From Octadecabacter sp. (lineage in GTDB: Bacteria > Pseudomonadota > Alphaproteobacteria > Rhodobacterales > Rhodobacteraceae), in assembly GCA_018608045.1 (NCBI GenBank), contig JABBAI010000062.1:1-57845 (forward strand): 57,845 bases of DNA, read 5' to 3'. Positions 9,331 through 16,380 of this stretch are shown here, one piece after another. Below the pieces are notes generated by a model. The model had not been told where the DNA came from and made no database searches. It saw only the letters and a program-made list of their open reading frames with translations. Each line of letters starts with the position of its first letter. Position 1 is the first letter of the stretch. A program made the translations under genes and the position numbers.

Positions 9331-9361
9331 GGCCGCGGCAGGGATTTTCCCCGCCGCGGCC
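9331..9361 (-). terminator. Hairpin between xsc and pta (partial terminator or stabiliser)
   Basis: On the minus strand a 13-bp G+C-rich stem (9349-9361 with 9331-9343, GGCCGCGGC arms, one mismatch) with a short A-rich loop is followed by AAACTTTTTT. This looks like an intrinsic terminator, but pta lies directly behind with no obvious new promoter. It probably allows partial read-through, or protects the xsc message so Xsc outnumbers downstream products. Confidence 0.7.
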
Positions 9362-9377
9362 TAAATCATATCAATGC

Positions 9378-11159
9378 TTAAGCAAGCGTTTGCTGGCGCA
9401 TGTCGTCCTTGGAGATACCTGCAACTTTTACAGGGTTCTTCATCGCGTCACGACGGAACGGATCACCAAGCTCTTGGTTGATCATTGCCTCAATCAGCGT
9501 TGTGATGCCGTTTTCCATCTGGTCCTTGATCGCCTGTGCCAGCGCAGCCGTCAGCTCGTCTTGGGTGCGTGCCACGACGCCCTTGAGGCCACATGCATTG
9601 GCGATGCCAGCGTAGGACACATCTTCGTCCAGCTCTGTGCCGACGAAGTTGTCATCGAACCACAACGTAGAGTTCCGCTTTTCAGCACCCCACTGATAGT
9701 TGCGGAACACGATCTGCGTGATCGCAGGCCAATCGCCACGGCCAATTGCTGTCAATTCGTTGACAGAAATACCGAACGCGCCGTCACCAGCAAAACCGAC
9801 AACAGGCACATCAGGGCGACCGATTTTCGCGCCAACAATGGATGGAAGGCCATAACCACATGGGCCAAACAGGCCAGGTGCCAGATACTTGCGGGCCTCA
9901 TTGAACGACGGATAGGCGTTACCAATCGCGCAGTTATTGCCGATGTCGCTTGAAATGATCGCCTCAACAGGCAAAGCCGCCTGAATTGCGCGCCATGCCA
10001 TACGCGGTGCCATCCAATCTGGTTTGGCCTTTCGCGCACGCACGTTCCAGTCTGTGCCCGGATCGTCCTGCTCTTCTGTCATGGAGGTCAATTCTTGTGC
10101 CCATGCAGATTTTGTCTGTGCAATAAGGGCCTGACGATCCTTACGGCCAGCGTCGCCAGCTGTGTCGGCCAATTTGGCAGAAATCGCAGTTGCCACTTTC
10201 GCAGCATCGCCAACGATACCGACTGTGACCTTTTTGGTCAGGCCAATGCGGTCAGGGTTCAAATCAACTTGGATGATCTTGGCCTCTGTCGGCCAGTAAT
10301 CCATGCCGTAACCGGGCAGGGTGGAAAACGGGTTGAGGCGTGTGCCGAGGCACAACACAACGTCGGCTTTGGAAATTAATTCCATACCAGCCTTTGAGCC
10401 GTTGTAGCCCAATGGACCCGCGTAAAGGGGGTGGTTGCCGGGGAACGCGTCGTTGTGCTGGTAGCCCACACAAACAGGTGCGTCGAGGGTTTCAGCCAAC
10501 ACGCGGGACGCCTCAATTCCGCCAACAGACAGGATCGCGCCCGCACCATTAAGGATCACGGGGAACTTGGCAGAGGACAGCAAATCAGCTGCGTCTTGAA
10601 CTGCCTGTGCGCCGCCCTGTGGCAATTCAAAGTCAACGATTGTTGGAAGCTCGATGTCGATGACCTGCGTCCAGAAATCGCGTGGCACGTTGATCTGTGC
10701 GGGGGCGGATGCGCGCTTGGCTTGCATGATCACGCGGTTCAGCGTTTCGGCGATGCGTGTTGGGTCGCGCACTTCTTCTTGATAGGCCACGCAATCCGCG
10801 AACAGGTTCATCTGCTCCATCTCTTGGAAGCCACCTTGGCCGATTGTCTTGTTGGCCGCTTGCGGCGTGACCAGCAGAACCGGTGTGTGGTTCCAATAGG
10901 CCGTCTTAACAGCTGTCACGAAGTTCGTGATGCCGGGGCCGTTCTGCGCGATCATCATGGACATTTTGCCAGTGGCGCGTGTGAAACCGTCAGCCATCAT
11001 GCCGCCGGATGTCTCATGGGCACAATCCCAGAACGTGATGCCTGCATCAGGGAAAATATCAGAGATCGGCATCATGGCGGAACCAATGATACCAAACGCA
11101 TTGTCGATGCCATGCATCTGGAGTGTTTTTACGAAGGCTTCTTCGGTCGTCATTTTCAT
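9378..11159 (-). CDS. xsc: Sulfoacetaldehyde acetyltransferase
   Basis: A 593-residue thiamine-diphosphate enzyme of the acetolactate-synthase-like fold. The N-terminal domain has FGIIGSAMMPISDIFPDAGI and the conserved CAHETSGGMMADGF. The central domain has a nucleotide-fold segment. The C-terminal ThDP motif is GFAGDGAFGISVNEL to NYQWGAEKRNSTLW. Xsc converts sulfoacetaldehyde and phosphate to acetyl phosphate and sulfite, and is the signature enzyme of C2-sulfonate dissimilation. The start ATG follows an AGGGGA ribosome site. Candidate TauR boxes lie 58-90 bases upstream, and the gene heads an apparent xsc-pta-ackA-tauE-soeA-soeB-soeC operon. Confidence 0.97.
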   Translation of the reverse strand: MKMTTEEAFVKTLQMHGIDNAFGIIGSAMMPISDIFPDAGITFWDCAHETSGGMMADGFTRATGKMSMMIAQNGPGITNFVTAVKTAYWNHTPVLLVTPQAANKTIGQGGFQEMEQMNLFADCVAYQEEVRDPTRIAETLNRVIMQAKRASAPAQINVPRDFWTQVIDIELPTIVDFELPQGGAQAVQDAADLLSSAKFPVILNGAGAILSVGGIEASRVLAETLDAPVCVGYQHNDAFPGNHPLYAGPLGYNGSKAGMELISKADVVLCLGTRLNPFSTLPGYGMDYWPTEAKIIQVDLNPDRIGLTKKVTVGIVGDAAKVATAISAKLADTAGDAGRKDRQALIAQTKSAWAQELTSMTEEQDDPGTDWNVRARKAKPDWMAPRMAWRAIQAALPVEAIISSDIGNNCAIGNAYPSFNEARKYLAPGLFGPCGYGLPSIVGAKIGRPDVPVVGFAGDGAFGISVNELTAIGRGDWPAITQIVFRNYQWGAEKRNSTLWFDDNFVGTELDEDVSYAGIANACGLKGVVARTQDELTAALAQAIKDQMENGITTLIEAMINQELGDPFRRDAMKNPVKVAGISKDDMRQQTLA

Positions 11160-11216
11160 TTGGGAATCCCCTCAGTTCAAGTTTGATCGCAACCTAAGGC
11201 GTTGAAAGCTATGCCG

Positions 11217-11249
11217 TTAGGTCCAGTTGATTGTCGAATTTAGCGCCAG
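11217..11249 (-). promoter_or_regulatory. Paired direct repeats upstream of xsc, putative TauR boxes
   Basis: On the minus strand CTGGCGCTAA (11249-11240) is followed 23 bases start-to-start by CTGGACCTAA (11226-11217). The second copy matches exactly the CTGGACYTAA direct-repeat consensus that I recall for Rhodobacter capsulatus TauR. Similar pairs precede tpa and tauR in this window. Confidence 0.7.
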
Positions 11250-11335
11250 CAGTATTGAAATTAAGACTCTAGGTCTCATTTTCAGCAAGAAAAGTCCATC
11301 CTTGCCGGTGCCTGATGTGTCTTGATGCCTAAGCC

Positions 11336-12799
11336 TTAGGTCATTTCCTTTAATGTGCGGGCCAAGATATCGATTCCGTCTGCAATCCTTGGCGCCGGAA
11401 TTGAGCTGTACGCAAGGCGGTAATAATTGCGCGGTGGGTCCGATTGACCGAAAAATGCATGCCCCGGTTCAATAAGCACGCTTTTGTCCCGCAATCGTTG
11501 GGCCAAGTCCTGCGTGTCGATGTGTTCGGGCGCGCGCATCCACTGGGATGATCCACCAAAACTGCCCGATCCAGCGACCGTTAGGCCATGATTGGCAATG
11601 GCAGCGTCCATCGCATTGCGGCGTTCATGAAACGCGCGGCCCATGCGCCGCACCAGTGCGTCATAATGTCCGCGTGATAGGAAATAGGTGACGGTGCGCT
11701 GAATATGCCCCGGCGGGTGGCGCAGCACAGATGCCCGCAGCGCGCGGGCTTCGCGAATGAACGGGGCAGGACCCGCGAGGTATCCAAGGCGCAAACCGGG
11801 GAAGATGGATTTCGAGAACGAGCCGACGTAAATCACCCGCCCATTCTTATCGAGGGATTTCAGCGCAGGCGAAGGCGGCTTGAGGAACGACATCTCAAAT
11901 TCATAATCATCCTCAACGATCAGAAAATCGTCGCGCTCTGCTTTTTCCAACAGGGCTGTGCGCCGCGCCATGGGCATGGTCGCAGCCGTTGGGCATTGAT
12001 GGCTCGGCGTGGTGAACACAACATCAGTGCCGTCAGGCAAGGCCTCGGGCGGCAGACCGTCTTGATCAACAGGGATCGCATGCAAATGGCAGCGCGCCTG
12101 ATCCAAGATGCCGCGCAATGCGGGATAACAGGGGTCCTCAATCGCGGCCGTGCGCCGCTGTGTCAAAAGAACCTGCGCCGTCAACCAAAGCGCGTTTTGT
12201 GCCCCCAGTGTCAGCAGGATTTCATCTGGCTTGGCGAGGATACCGCGGCGGGGCAATGTCTGGCGTGCAATGAAATCCACCAGTTTGGGATCGTCATTGT
12301 CGAAATAATCTGCCGTCAGCGCATCAAAATCCCGCCGCCCCAGAGCCTCCAACGCGCACAGACGCCAGTTGGCGGAATCAAACAGGGACGGGTCCGCCTG
12401 ACCGTAGATAAACGGATAGCGGTATTTGGACCAATCGGCAGGTTTGGTCATCACATCGGGCGTGATGAACCGCTGACCAATCGCACGTGTCCAATCGACT
12501 GTACTTGTCTCGGTCGCTTTGGCGGGAAATTGCGGTGGTTCTGGCGCGTTTTCGGACACGAAATATCCCGACCGCCCATGGGCCACGATGTAATCATCCG
12601 CAAGCAATTCGGTAAACGCCAGCGTCACTGTGATGCGGCTGACACCTAGGTGCTGCGCCAGTTTTCGCGACGACGGCAATTTCTCACCTGGGCGAAACCG
12701 ACCCGCCAAAATACCCTCTGCCACCAGTTGGCGGATTTGGGTTTGTAACGTGCCCTCAGAATCGGGCTGCAAAAAGAAGGTTTCAACGGGAAGCGCCAT
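11336..12799 (-). CDS. tauR: TauR, MocR-type regulator of taurine genes
   Basis: A 487-residue GntR/MocR fusion. Residues ~15-80 are a winged helix (LPSSRKLAQHLGVSRITV), followed by a linker and a full aminotransferase-like domain with the PLP-lysine region VGSFSKSIFPGLRLGYL. MocR regulators sense a PLP adduct; TauR of Rhodobacter activates tpa and xsc in response to taurine. Its position between xsc and tpa, with direct repeats in all three upstream regions, supports this identity. Its own repeats (12813-12844) run opposite to tauR, which would fit autoregulation. Confidence 0.9.
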   Translation of the reverse strand: MALPVETFFLQPDSEGTLQTQIRQLVAEGILAGRFRPGEKLPSSRKLAQHLGVSRITVTLAFTELLADDYIVAHGRSGYFVSENAPEPPQFPAKATETSTVDWTRAIGQRFITPDVMTKPADWSKYRYPFIYGQADPSLFDSANWRLCALEALGRRDFDALTADYFDNDDPKLVDFIARQTLPRRGILAKPDEILLTLGAQNALWLTAQVLLTQRRTAAIEDPCYPALRGILDQARCHLHAIPVDQDGLPPEALPDGTDVVFTTPSHQCPTAATMPMARRTALLEKAERDDFLIVEDDYEFEMSFLKPPSPALKSLDKNGRVIYVGSFSKSIFPGLRLGYLAGPAPFIREARALRASVLRHPPGHIQRTVTYFLSRGHYDALVRRMGRAFHERRNAMDAAIANHGLTVAGSGSFGGSSQWMRAPEHIDTQDLAQRLRDKSVLIEPGHAFFGQSDPPRNYYRLAYSSIPAPRIADGIDILARTLKEMT

Positions 12800-12812
12800 G
12801 GGCCTGTCTTAA

Positions 12813-12844
12813 CTGGCCCCAAGCCGCGCGTAAACTGGTCCTAA
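12813..12844 (+). promoter_or_regulatory. Paired direct repeats upstream of tauR
   Basis: CTGGCCCCAA (12813-12822) and CTGGTCCTAA (12835-12844), 22 bases start-to-start, read on the + strand, opposite to tauR. They lie 14-45 bases before the tauR ATG. They resemble the repeats before xsc and tpa. Confidence 0.55.
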
Positions 12845-12851
12845 CGACGCG

Positions 12852-14702
12852 CTATTGTTGCTGGGCGACAGCGGCGGCAAATGCACGGCTGTCCACTGCC
12901 AAGTTAGACTGTGAAAACGGCGTCTTATCATCCGTCGCGCTGAAGAACTGGCTGTCCACGGCGATGATTTTCCAGTCCCCGTCAATGTTAAGCAAGAACG
13001 GTGATCCGCTGTCGCCTTGCGCCGTGTCACATTCGTGGAGGATCGAATTGTCTTCAAACGCCTCAACGATGCGGCAGCCCACGTTGCCCGACATGTTGTT
13101 GCCCGTGTCCCAAGAATATCCTGCCTGATTGACGATCAATCCAGCGCGCCCGATCGCCGACAGCTCATCCGATGTGAGCTCGTGAATATCAAGGAACCCG
13201 ACGCTGTCGCCCAACGGCTTGTCCAACACGATCAGCGCCCAATCATGGCCGTTGCCGCCCCCAGCGGGCTGGGTTTCAGGATCGTACGCTGGATCAAATA
13301 CCGCACCTGTGACTTTGGCCGTCCCCATGGATCGGCCAAGCGATAAACCCGCAGAAAAGCTGACGGGTGTCAGCGTTTCGTCACCCGTGTCGGTCACACA
13401 ATGGGCTGCCGTCAGAACCAAGGATGGCCCAACAAGCGTTCCTGTGCAGGTCCCGCTTTGCAGTTCAATCGACCCGATCGCAGCCCATGGCATCTGCGTT
13501 GCATCGACCAGAATACGATCGTCGCGGCCAAAGAAGTGGTTTTCCAAACCGGCAGGGCGGGACCGACCAAGGCAATCGGCGGTGTCGCTGAAGGCTTCGC
13601 AAGTGCCATTGCCGTTCTCGACCTCGTTACAAATCCCGTCGAATGCGGAGTTGCAGGTGTCCGTGCGATTGCGCAGATACGCCACAGCGGAACAATCGGT
13701 CACGTCTGTGCCAGAAGTGCAGTTGTCTGTCCCGATACCGGGTTCATCACATTCATTGTCATTGGCCCAACGGCAGGAATCTTCCCCGCCGAGCGCCATC
13801 GCACGGCAATCCGTGGCGTCCGTGCCTGGTGTGCAATAGATCGTCCCTCCAAAATTGGCATCATCGCACTCGCCGTCATTGGAATATTCACAGGTGTCAT
13901 CCCCAAGGGACGCACGCAGTGGATCGGGCACAAGCGCCAACAAGCGCGCCAAGGCTTCGGGGGATGTGCCAAACATATCGCAATCGGTGGCGTCGGACCC
14001 GTCCACACATTGCCCGCCGCCGCCATACCGCAATTCATCGCAGGCACCGTCGTTGGCCCATTCGCAGCTGTCATCATCGACCCCGGCGGCCAGAATGCGG
14101 CAATCTGTGGCATCGGTTCCGGCGTCACAATAGCCACCACCGCCATATTGGGCTTCGTCGCATTTGGCGTCATTGGCGTATTCACAGGAATCGTTGCCGC
14201 CGCCAAGTGCTGGCGCCAGTTCCGCACTCGTGTCAAAGTTCTGGATGCAATCGGTTGCGTCCGTTCCCGGATTGCACGCACCCGAGCCGCCAATATCAAG
14301 ATCGTCGCATTCACCGTCATTTGACCAACGGCACGTGTTGTTGCCAAGACGGCCAATCGTCAAAACAGGCAGGTTAAGCGCCTGCGCGCGTTCCATGAAT
14401 TCGCTTTCGCGTTGGGTCTGCCAGATCGCGCAATCGTTGGTGTCGGACCCATCCACACAGGCCCCCGTGCTGTTGTAACGATATTCGTCACATTCACCGT
14501 CATTGGCAAATTCGCATGAATTGTCCGTGATCCCTGCGCTCAGCAATCGGCAATCGGTCGTGTCCGTGCCGTCGTCGCAATACCCTTGCCCGCCATACCG
14601 CGCCTCATCGCATTCATTGTCGTTTGCGTATTCACAAGAATCTTGCGCATGGGCCGGAAGCGCCACAAGAAAGGTCAGCAGGATCAATAGGGAACGAAGC
14701 AT
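12852..14702 (-). CDS. Secreted trypsin-like serine protease with eight four-cysteine acidic repeats
   Basis: A 616-residue exported protein. Residues 1-20 are a signal peptide ending AHA. Residues 21-380 hold eight copies of a ~34-residue unit with pattern C-x4-ND-x2-CDE-x8-C-x7-DC and acidic residues around each second cysteine. Residues ~400-616 are an S1 protease domain with catalytic H434 (LTAAHC), D487 (HDWALIVL) and S565 (GDSGSP). The repeats look like metal- or calcium-stabilised disulfide knots, perhaps for surface attachment; this is inference. The gene lies between tauR and tpa on the same strand but has no evident link to taurine and may have been inserted there. Confidence 0.88.
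   Translation of the reverse strand: MLRSLLILLTFLVALPAHAQDSCEYANDNECDEARYGGQGYCDDGTDTTDCRLLSAGITDNSCEFANDGECDEYRYNSTGACVDGSDTNDCAIWQTQRESEFMERAQALNLPVLTIGRLGNNTCRWSNDGECDDLDIGGSGACNPGTDATDCIQNFDTSAELAPALGGGNDSCEYANDAKCDEAQYGGGGYCDAGTDATDCRILAAGVDDDSCEWANDGACDELRYGGGGQCVDGSDATDCDMFGTSPEALARLLALVPDPLRASLGDDTCEYSNDGECDDANFGGTIYCTPGTDATDCRAMALGGEDSCRWANDNECDEPGIGTDNCTSGTDVTDCSAVAYLRNRTDTCNSAFDGICNEVENGNGTCEAFSDTADCLGRSRPAGLENHFFGRDDRILVDATQMPWAAIGSIELQSGTCTGTLVGPSLVLTAAHCVTDTGDETLTPVSFSAGLSLGRSMGTAKVTGAVFDPAYDPETQPAGGGNGHDWALIVLDKPLGDSVGFLDIHELTSDELSAIGRAGLIVNQAGYSWDTGNNMSGNVGCRIVEAFEDNSILHECDTAQGDSGSPFLLNIDGDWKIIAVDSQFFSATDDKTPFSQSNLAVDSRAFAAAVAQQQ
13563..14642 (-). repeat. Eight tandem ~34-residue coding repeats in the protease
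   Basis: Units start near residues 21, 61, 122, 171, 211, 269, 308 and 348 of the protease. Each has four cysteines and a conserved D-x2-DC end (for example DGTDTTDC, DGSDTNDC, PGTDATDC). Units 2-3 and 5-6 are separated by ~30-residue linkers. They are divergent at DNA level, so they are old rather than recent duplications. Confidence 0.85.
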
Positions 14703-14752
14703 GGAAAACAGCCTTTGAAAATTTCAATGGCGTCAGTGTGGCGCAAAACAAA

Positions 14753-14780
14753 GGGCTGGGTCCACCTTTGATCCCAGCCC
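14753..14780 (-). terminator. Intrinsic terminator after tpa
   Basis: Minus-strand stem GGGCTGGG / CCCAGCCC (14780-14773 with 14760-14753), a 12-base loop, then TTTGTTTTG. It lies 22 bases past the tpa stop and ahead of the protease gene, so tpa is probably monocistronic. Confidence 0.75.
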
Positions 14781-14801
14781 GTCTGAATTTTATCGCCAGA
14801 T

Positions 14802-16190
14802 TTAACCGAAGACGCGTGTCAGTGCCCCGTCCAGCGCTTCGGTGATCTGGTTGATGTCGTCCTTCGTGGCAATCAAAGCGGGCGAGAAACACAGCGTGTT
14901 GTTCTTAGTCGGGATTGAACGGTTTGTCGCGCCGATGATCACGCCTTGCTGCATACAATCTGCCACAACCTGACCAACCATCTTTTCATGCATGGGGTCT
15001 TTGGTGGTGCGATCCGTCACGAGTTCTGCGCCAACAAACAGACCTTTGCCACGCACATCACCGATGACTTTGTGCTTCTCGGACAGGGCCCACAGGTTAT
15101 CAAGCATGTGATCGCCCATGGCGACCGTGTTGGCCAACAGGTCTTCGTCCTCAATAATGCGCATGTTTTCCAAAGCCGCCGCAGGACCCGCCGTGCAACC
15201 GCCAAACGTGGAAATATCACGGAAGTAGTTCATCGGATCAGCGTGATCGTCTTTGAACAGATCGAACACGGCCTCTGATGTGACACAGCACGAAATCGCG
15301 GCGTAACCGGATGCCACACCTTTTGCCATCGTCACGAAATCAGGCTTGATGCCGTATTGCTGATAGCCGAACCATGTGCCCGTGCGGCCAACGCCACAAA
15401 CCACTTCGTCGATGTGCAGCAGGATTTCGTATTTCTTGCAGATTTCTTGAACGCGGTCCCAGTAGCCTTCGGGCGGGGTGATCACGCCGCCACCAGCCGT
15501 CACAGGCTCAAGGCACAGGGCGCCAATCGTGTCAGCACCTTCGCGCAGGATCACTTTTTCAATCTCGTCCGCGGCCCAAACGCCGTAGTTTTCCTCAGGC
15601 GCGCCGTCCTGTTCGTGCTTGCGGTATTCCATGCAGTGCGGGACGCGGATGAAACCGGGCGCGAAGGGGCCATACTGTGCGTTACGTTCGTCCTGACCGC
15701 CAGCCGACATCGTCGCCAGGGTGGAGCCGTGGTAGTCGCGATCGCGATACAAAATTTTATGCTTCTTGCCGCCATAGCGCTTGTGCGCAATCTGGCGCAC
15801 CATCTTAAAGGCTTTCTCGTTCGCCTCAGAACCGGAGTTCGCGTAATATACGCGCGTCATGCCAGGCATCTTTGTAATCAGCTTTTCTGCATACATCGCA
15901 CCGGGGATGGACCCGACCGTGCCACCAAAAAAGTTCATCTTGAGGATCTGGTCGCGCACGGCATTCGCAATGCTTTCACGACCGTAGCCGACATTGACGG
16001 TCCAAACGCCACCCGACACCGCATCGATATGTTCTTTGCCGTGCTGATCCCAAACCCGCATTCCTTTGCCTTCAACAATGATGCGAGGCTCGCCTGTCTC
16101 AAACCCTTTGTGCTGAACAAGGTGATGCCATACATGGGCGCGGTCGGCTTCAACAACGTGGCTCAGATCGTTTGGTGTCATTCCGTCCAT
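14802..16190 (-). CDS. tpa: Taurine--pyruvate aminotransferase
   Basis: A 462-residue class-III PLP aminotransferase. Landmarks: GGVWTVNVGYGRESIANAV, YYANSGSEANEKAFKMVRQ, the substrate-binding LHIDEVVCGVGRTGTWFGYQ and the PLP lysine in FVTMAKGVASGYAA. Tpa moves the taurine amino group to pyruvate, giving sulfoacetaldehyde and alanine. An alanine dehydrogenase to recycle pyruvate is not in the window, nor is a TauABC taurine importer. The function is inferred from close fit to the Tpa group plus xsc and tauR nearby; other omega-aminotransferases share the fold. Confidence 0.92.
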   Translation of the reverse strand: MDGMTPNDLSHVVEADRAHVWHHLVQHKGFETGEPRIIVEGKGMRVWDQHGKEHIDAVSGGVWTVNVGYGRESIANAVRDQILKMNFFGGTVGSIPGAMYAEKLITKMPGMTRVYYANSGSEANEKAFKMVRQIAHKRYGGKKHKILYRDRDYHGSTLATMSAGGQDERNAQYGPFAPGFIRVPHCMEYRKHEQDGAPEENYGVWAADEIEKVILREGADTIGALCLEPVTAGGGVITPPEGYWDRVQEICKKYEILLHIDEVVCGVGRTGTWFGYQQYGIKPDFVTMAKGVASGYAAISCCVTSEAVFDLFKDDHADPMNYFRDISTFGGCTAGPAAALENMRIIEDEDLLANTVAMGDHMLDNLWALSEKHKVIGDVRGKGLFVGAELVTDRTTKDPMHEKMVGQVVADCMQQGVIIGATNRSIPTKNNTLCFSPALIATKDDINQITEALDGALTRVFG

Positions 16191-16266
16191 TTTAGGGACC
16201 TCCGCTTGGAATCAGGGGCGCCAAGATGACGCGATGCCATACTATCTCGATTTTGCGGGGTGTCGG

Positions 16267-16299
16267 ATAGGGCCAGTGTTGCCCGTGCGGTAGGGCCAA
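16267..16299 (-). promoter_or_regulatory. Paired direct repeats upstream of tpa, putative TauR boxes
   Basis: On the minus strand TTGGCCCTAC (16299-16290) and CTGGCCCTAT (16276-16267), 23 bases start-to-start, the same spacing as before xsc. A possible -10 element TAGTAT lies at 16244-16239, placing the nearer repeat against the -35 region as expected for an activator. Confidence 0.6.
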
Positions 16300-16328
16300 T
16301 TGCCGCAATGTTAATTGTATTTAAGCCC

Positions 16329-16359
16329 TTGACCCTCCCGTGACGGGAACCTTTATGCC
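16329..16359 (+). promoter_or_regulatory. MerR-type copA promoter with CueR operator
   Basis: The -35 TTGACC (16329-16334) and -10-like TATGCC (16354-16359) are 19 bases apart, the over-long spacing typical of MerR-family promoters. The spacer contains the inverted repeat TCCCG-TGA-CGGGA. The ATG of copA is 21 bases past the -10. Confidence 0.7.
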
Positions 16360-16380
16360 ATAGGTGAAAAGGGGCCAAAT

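Noticed and set aside
9331-9361. Possible phage or IS attachment site at the palindrome
   Set aside because: No integrase, transposase or duplicated flank; terminator-like U-run explains the structure.
13563-14642. Regular repeats at 100-190 base spacing considered as CRISPR
   Set aside because: Period varies, the units are divergent in DNA and conserved in the encoded cysteines; they are protein repeats and no cas genes are present.
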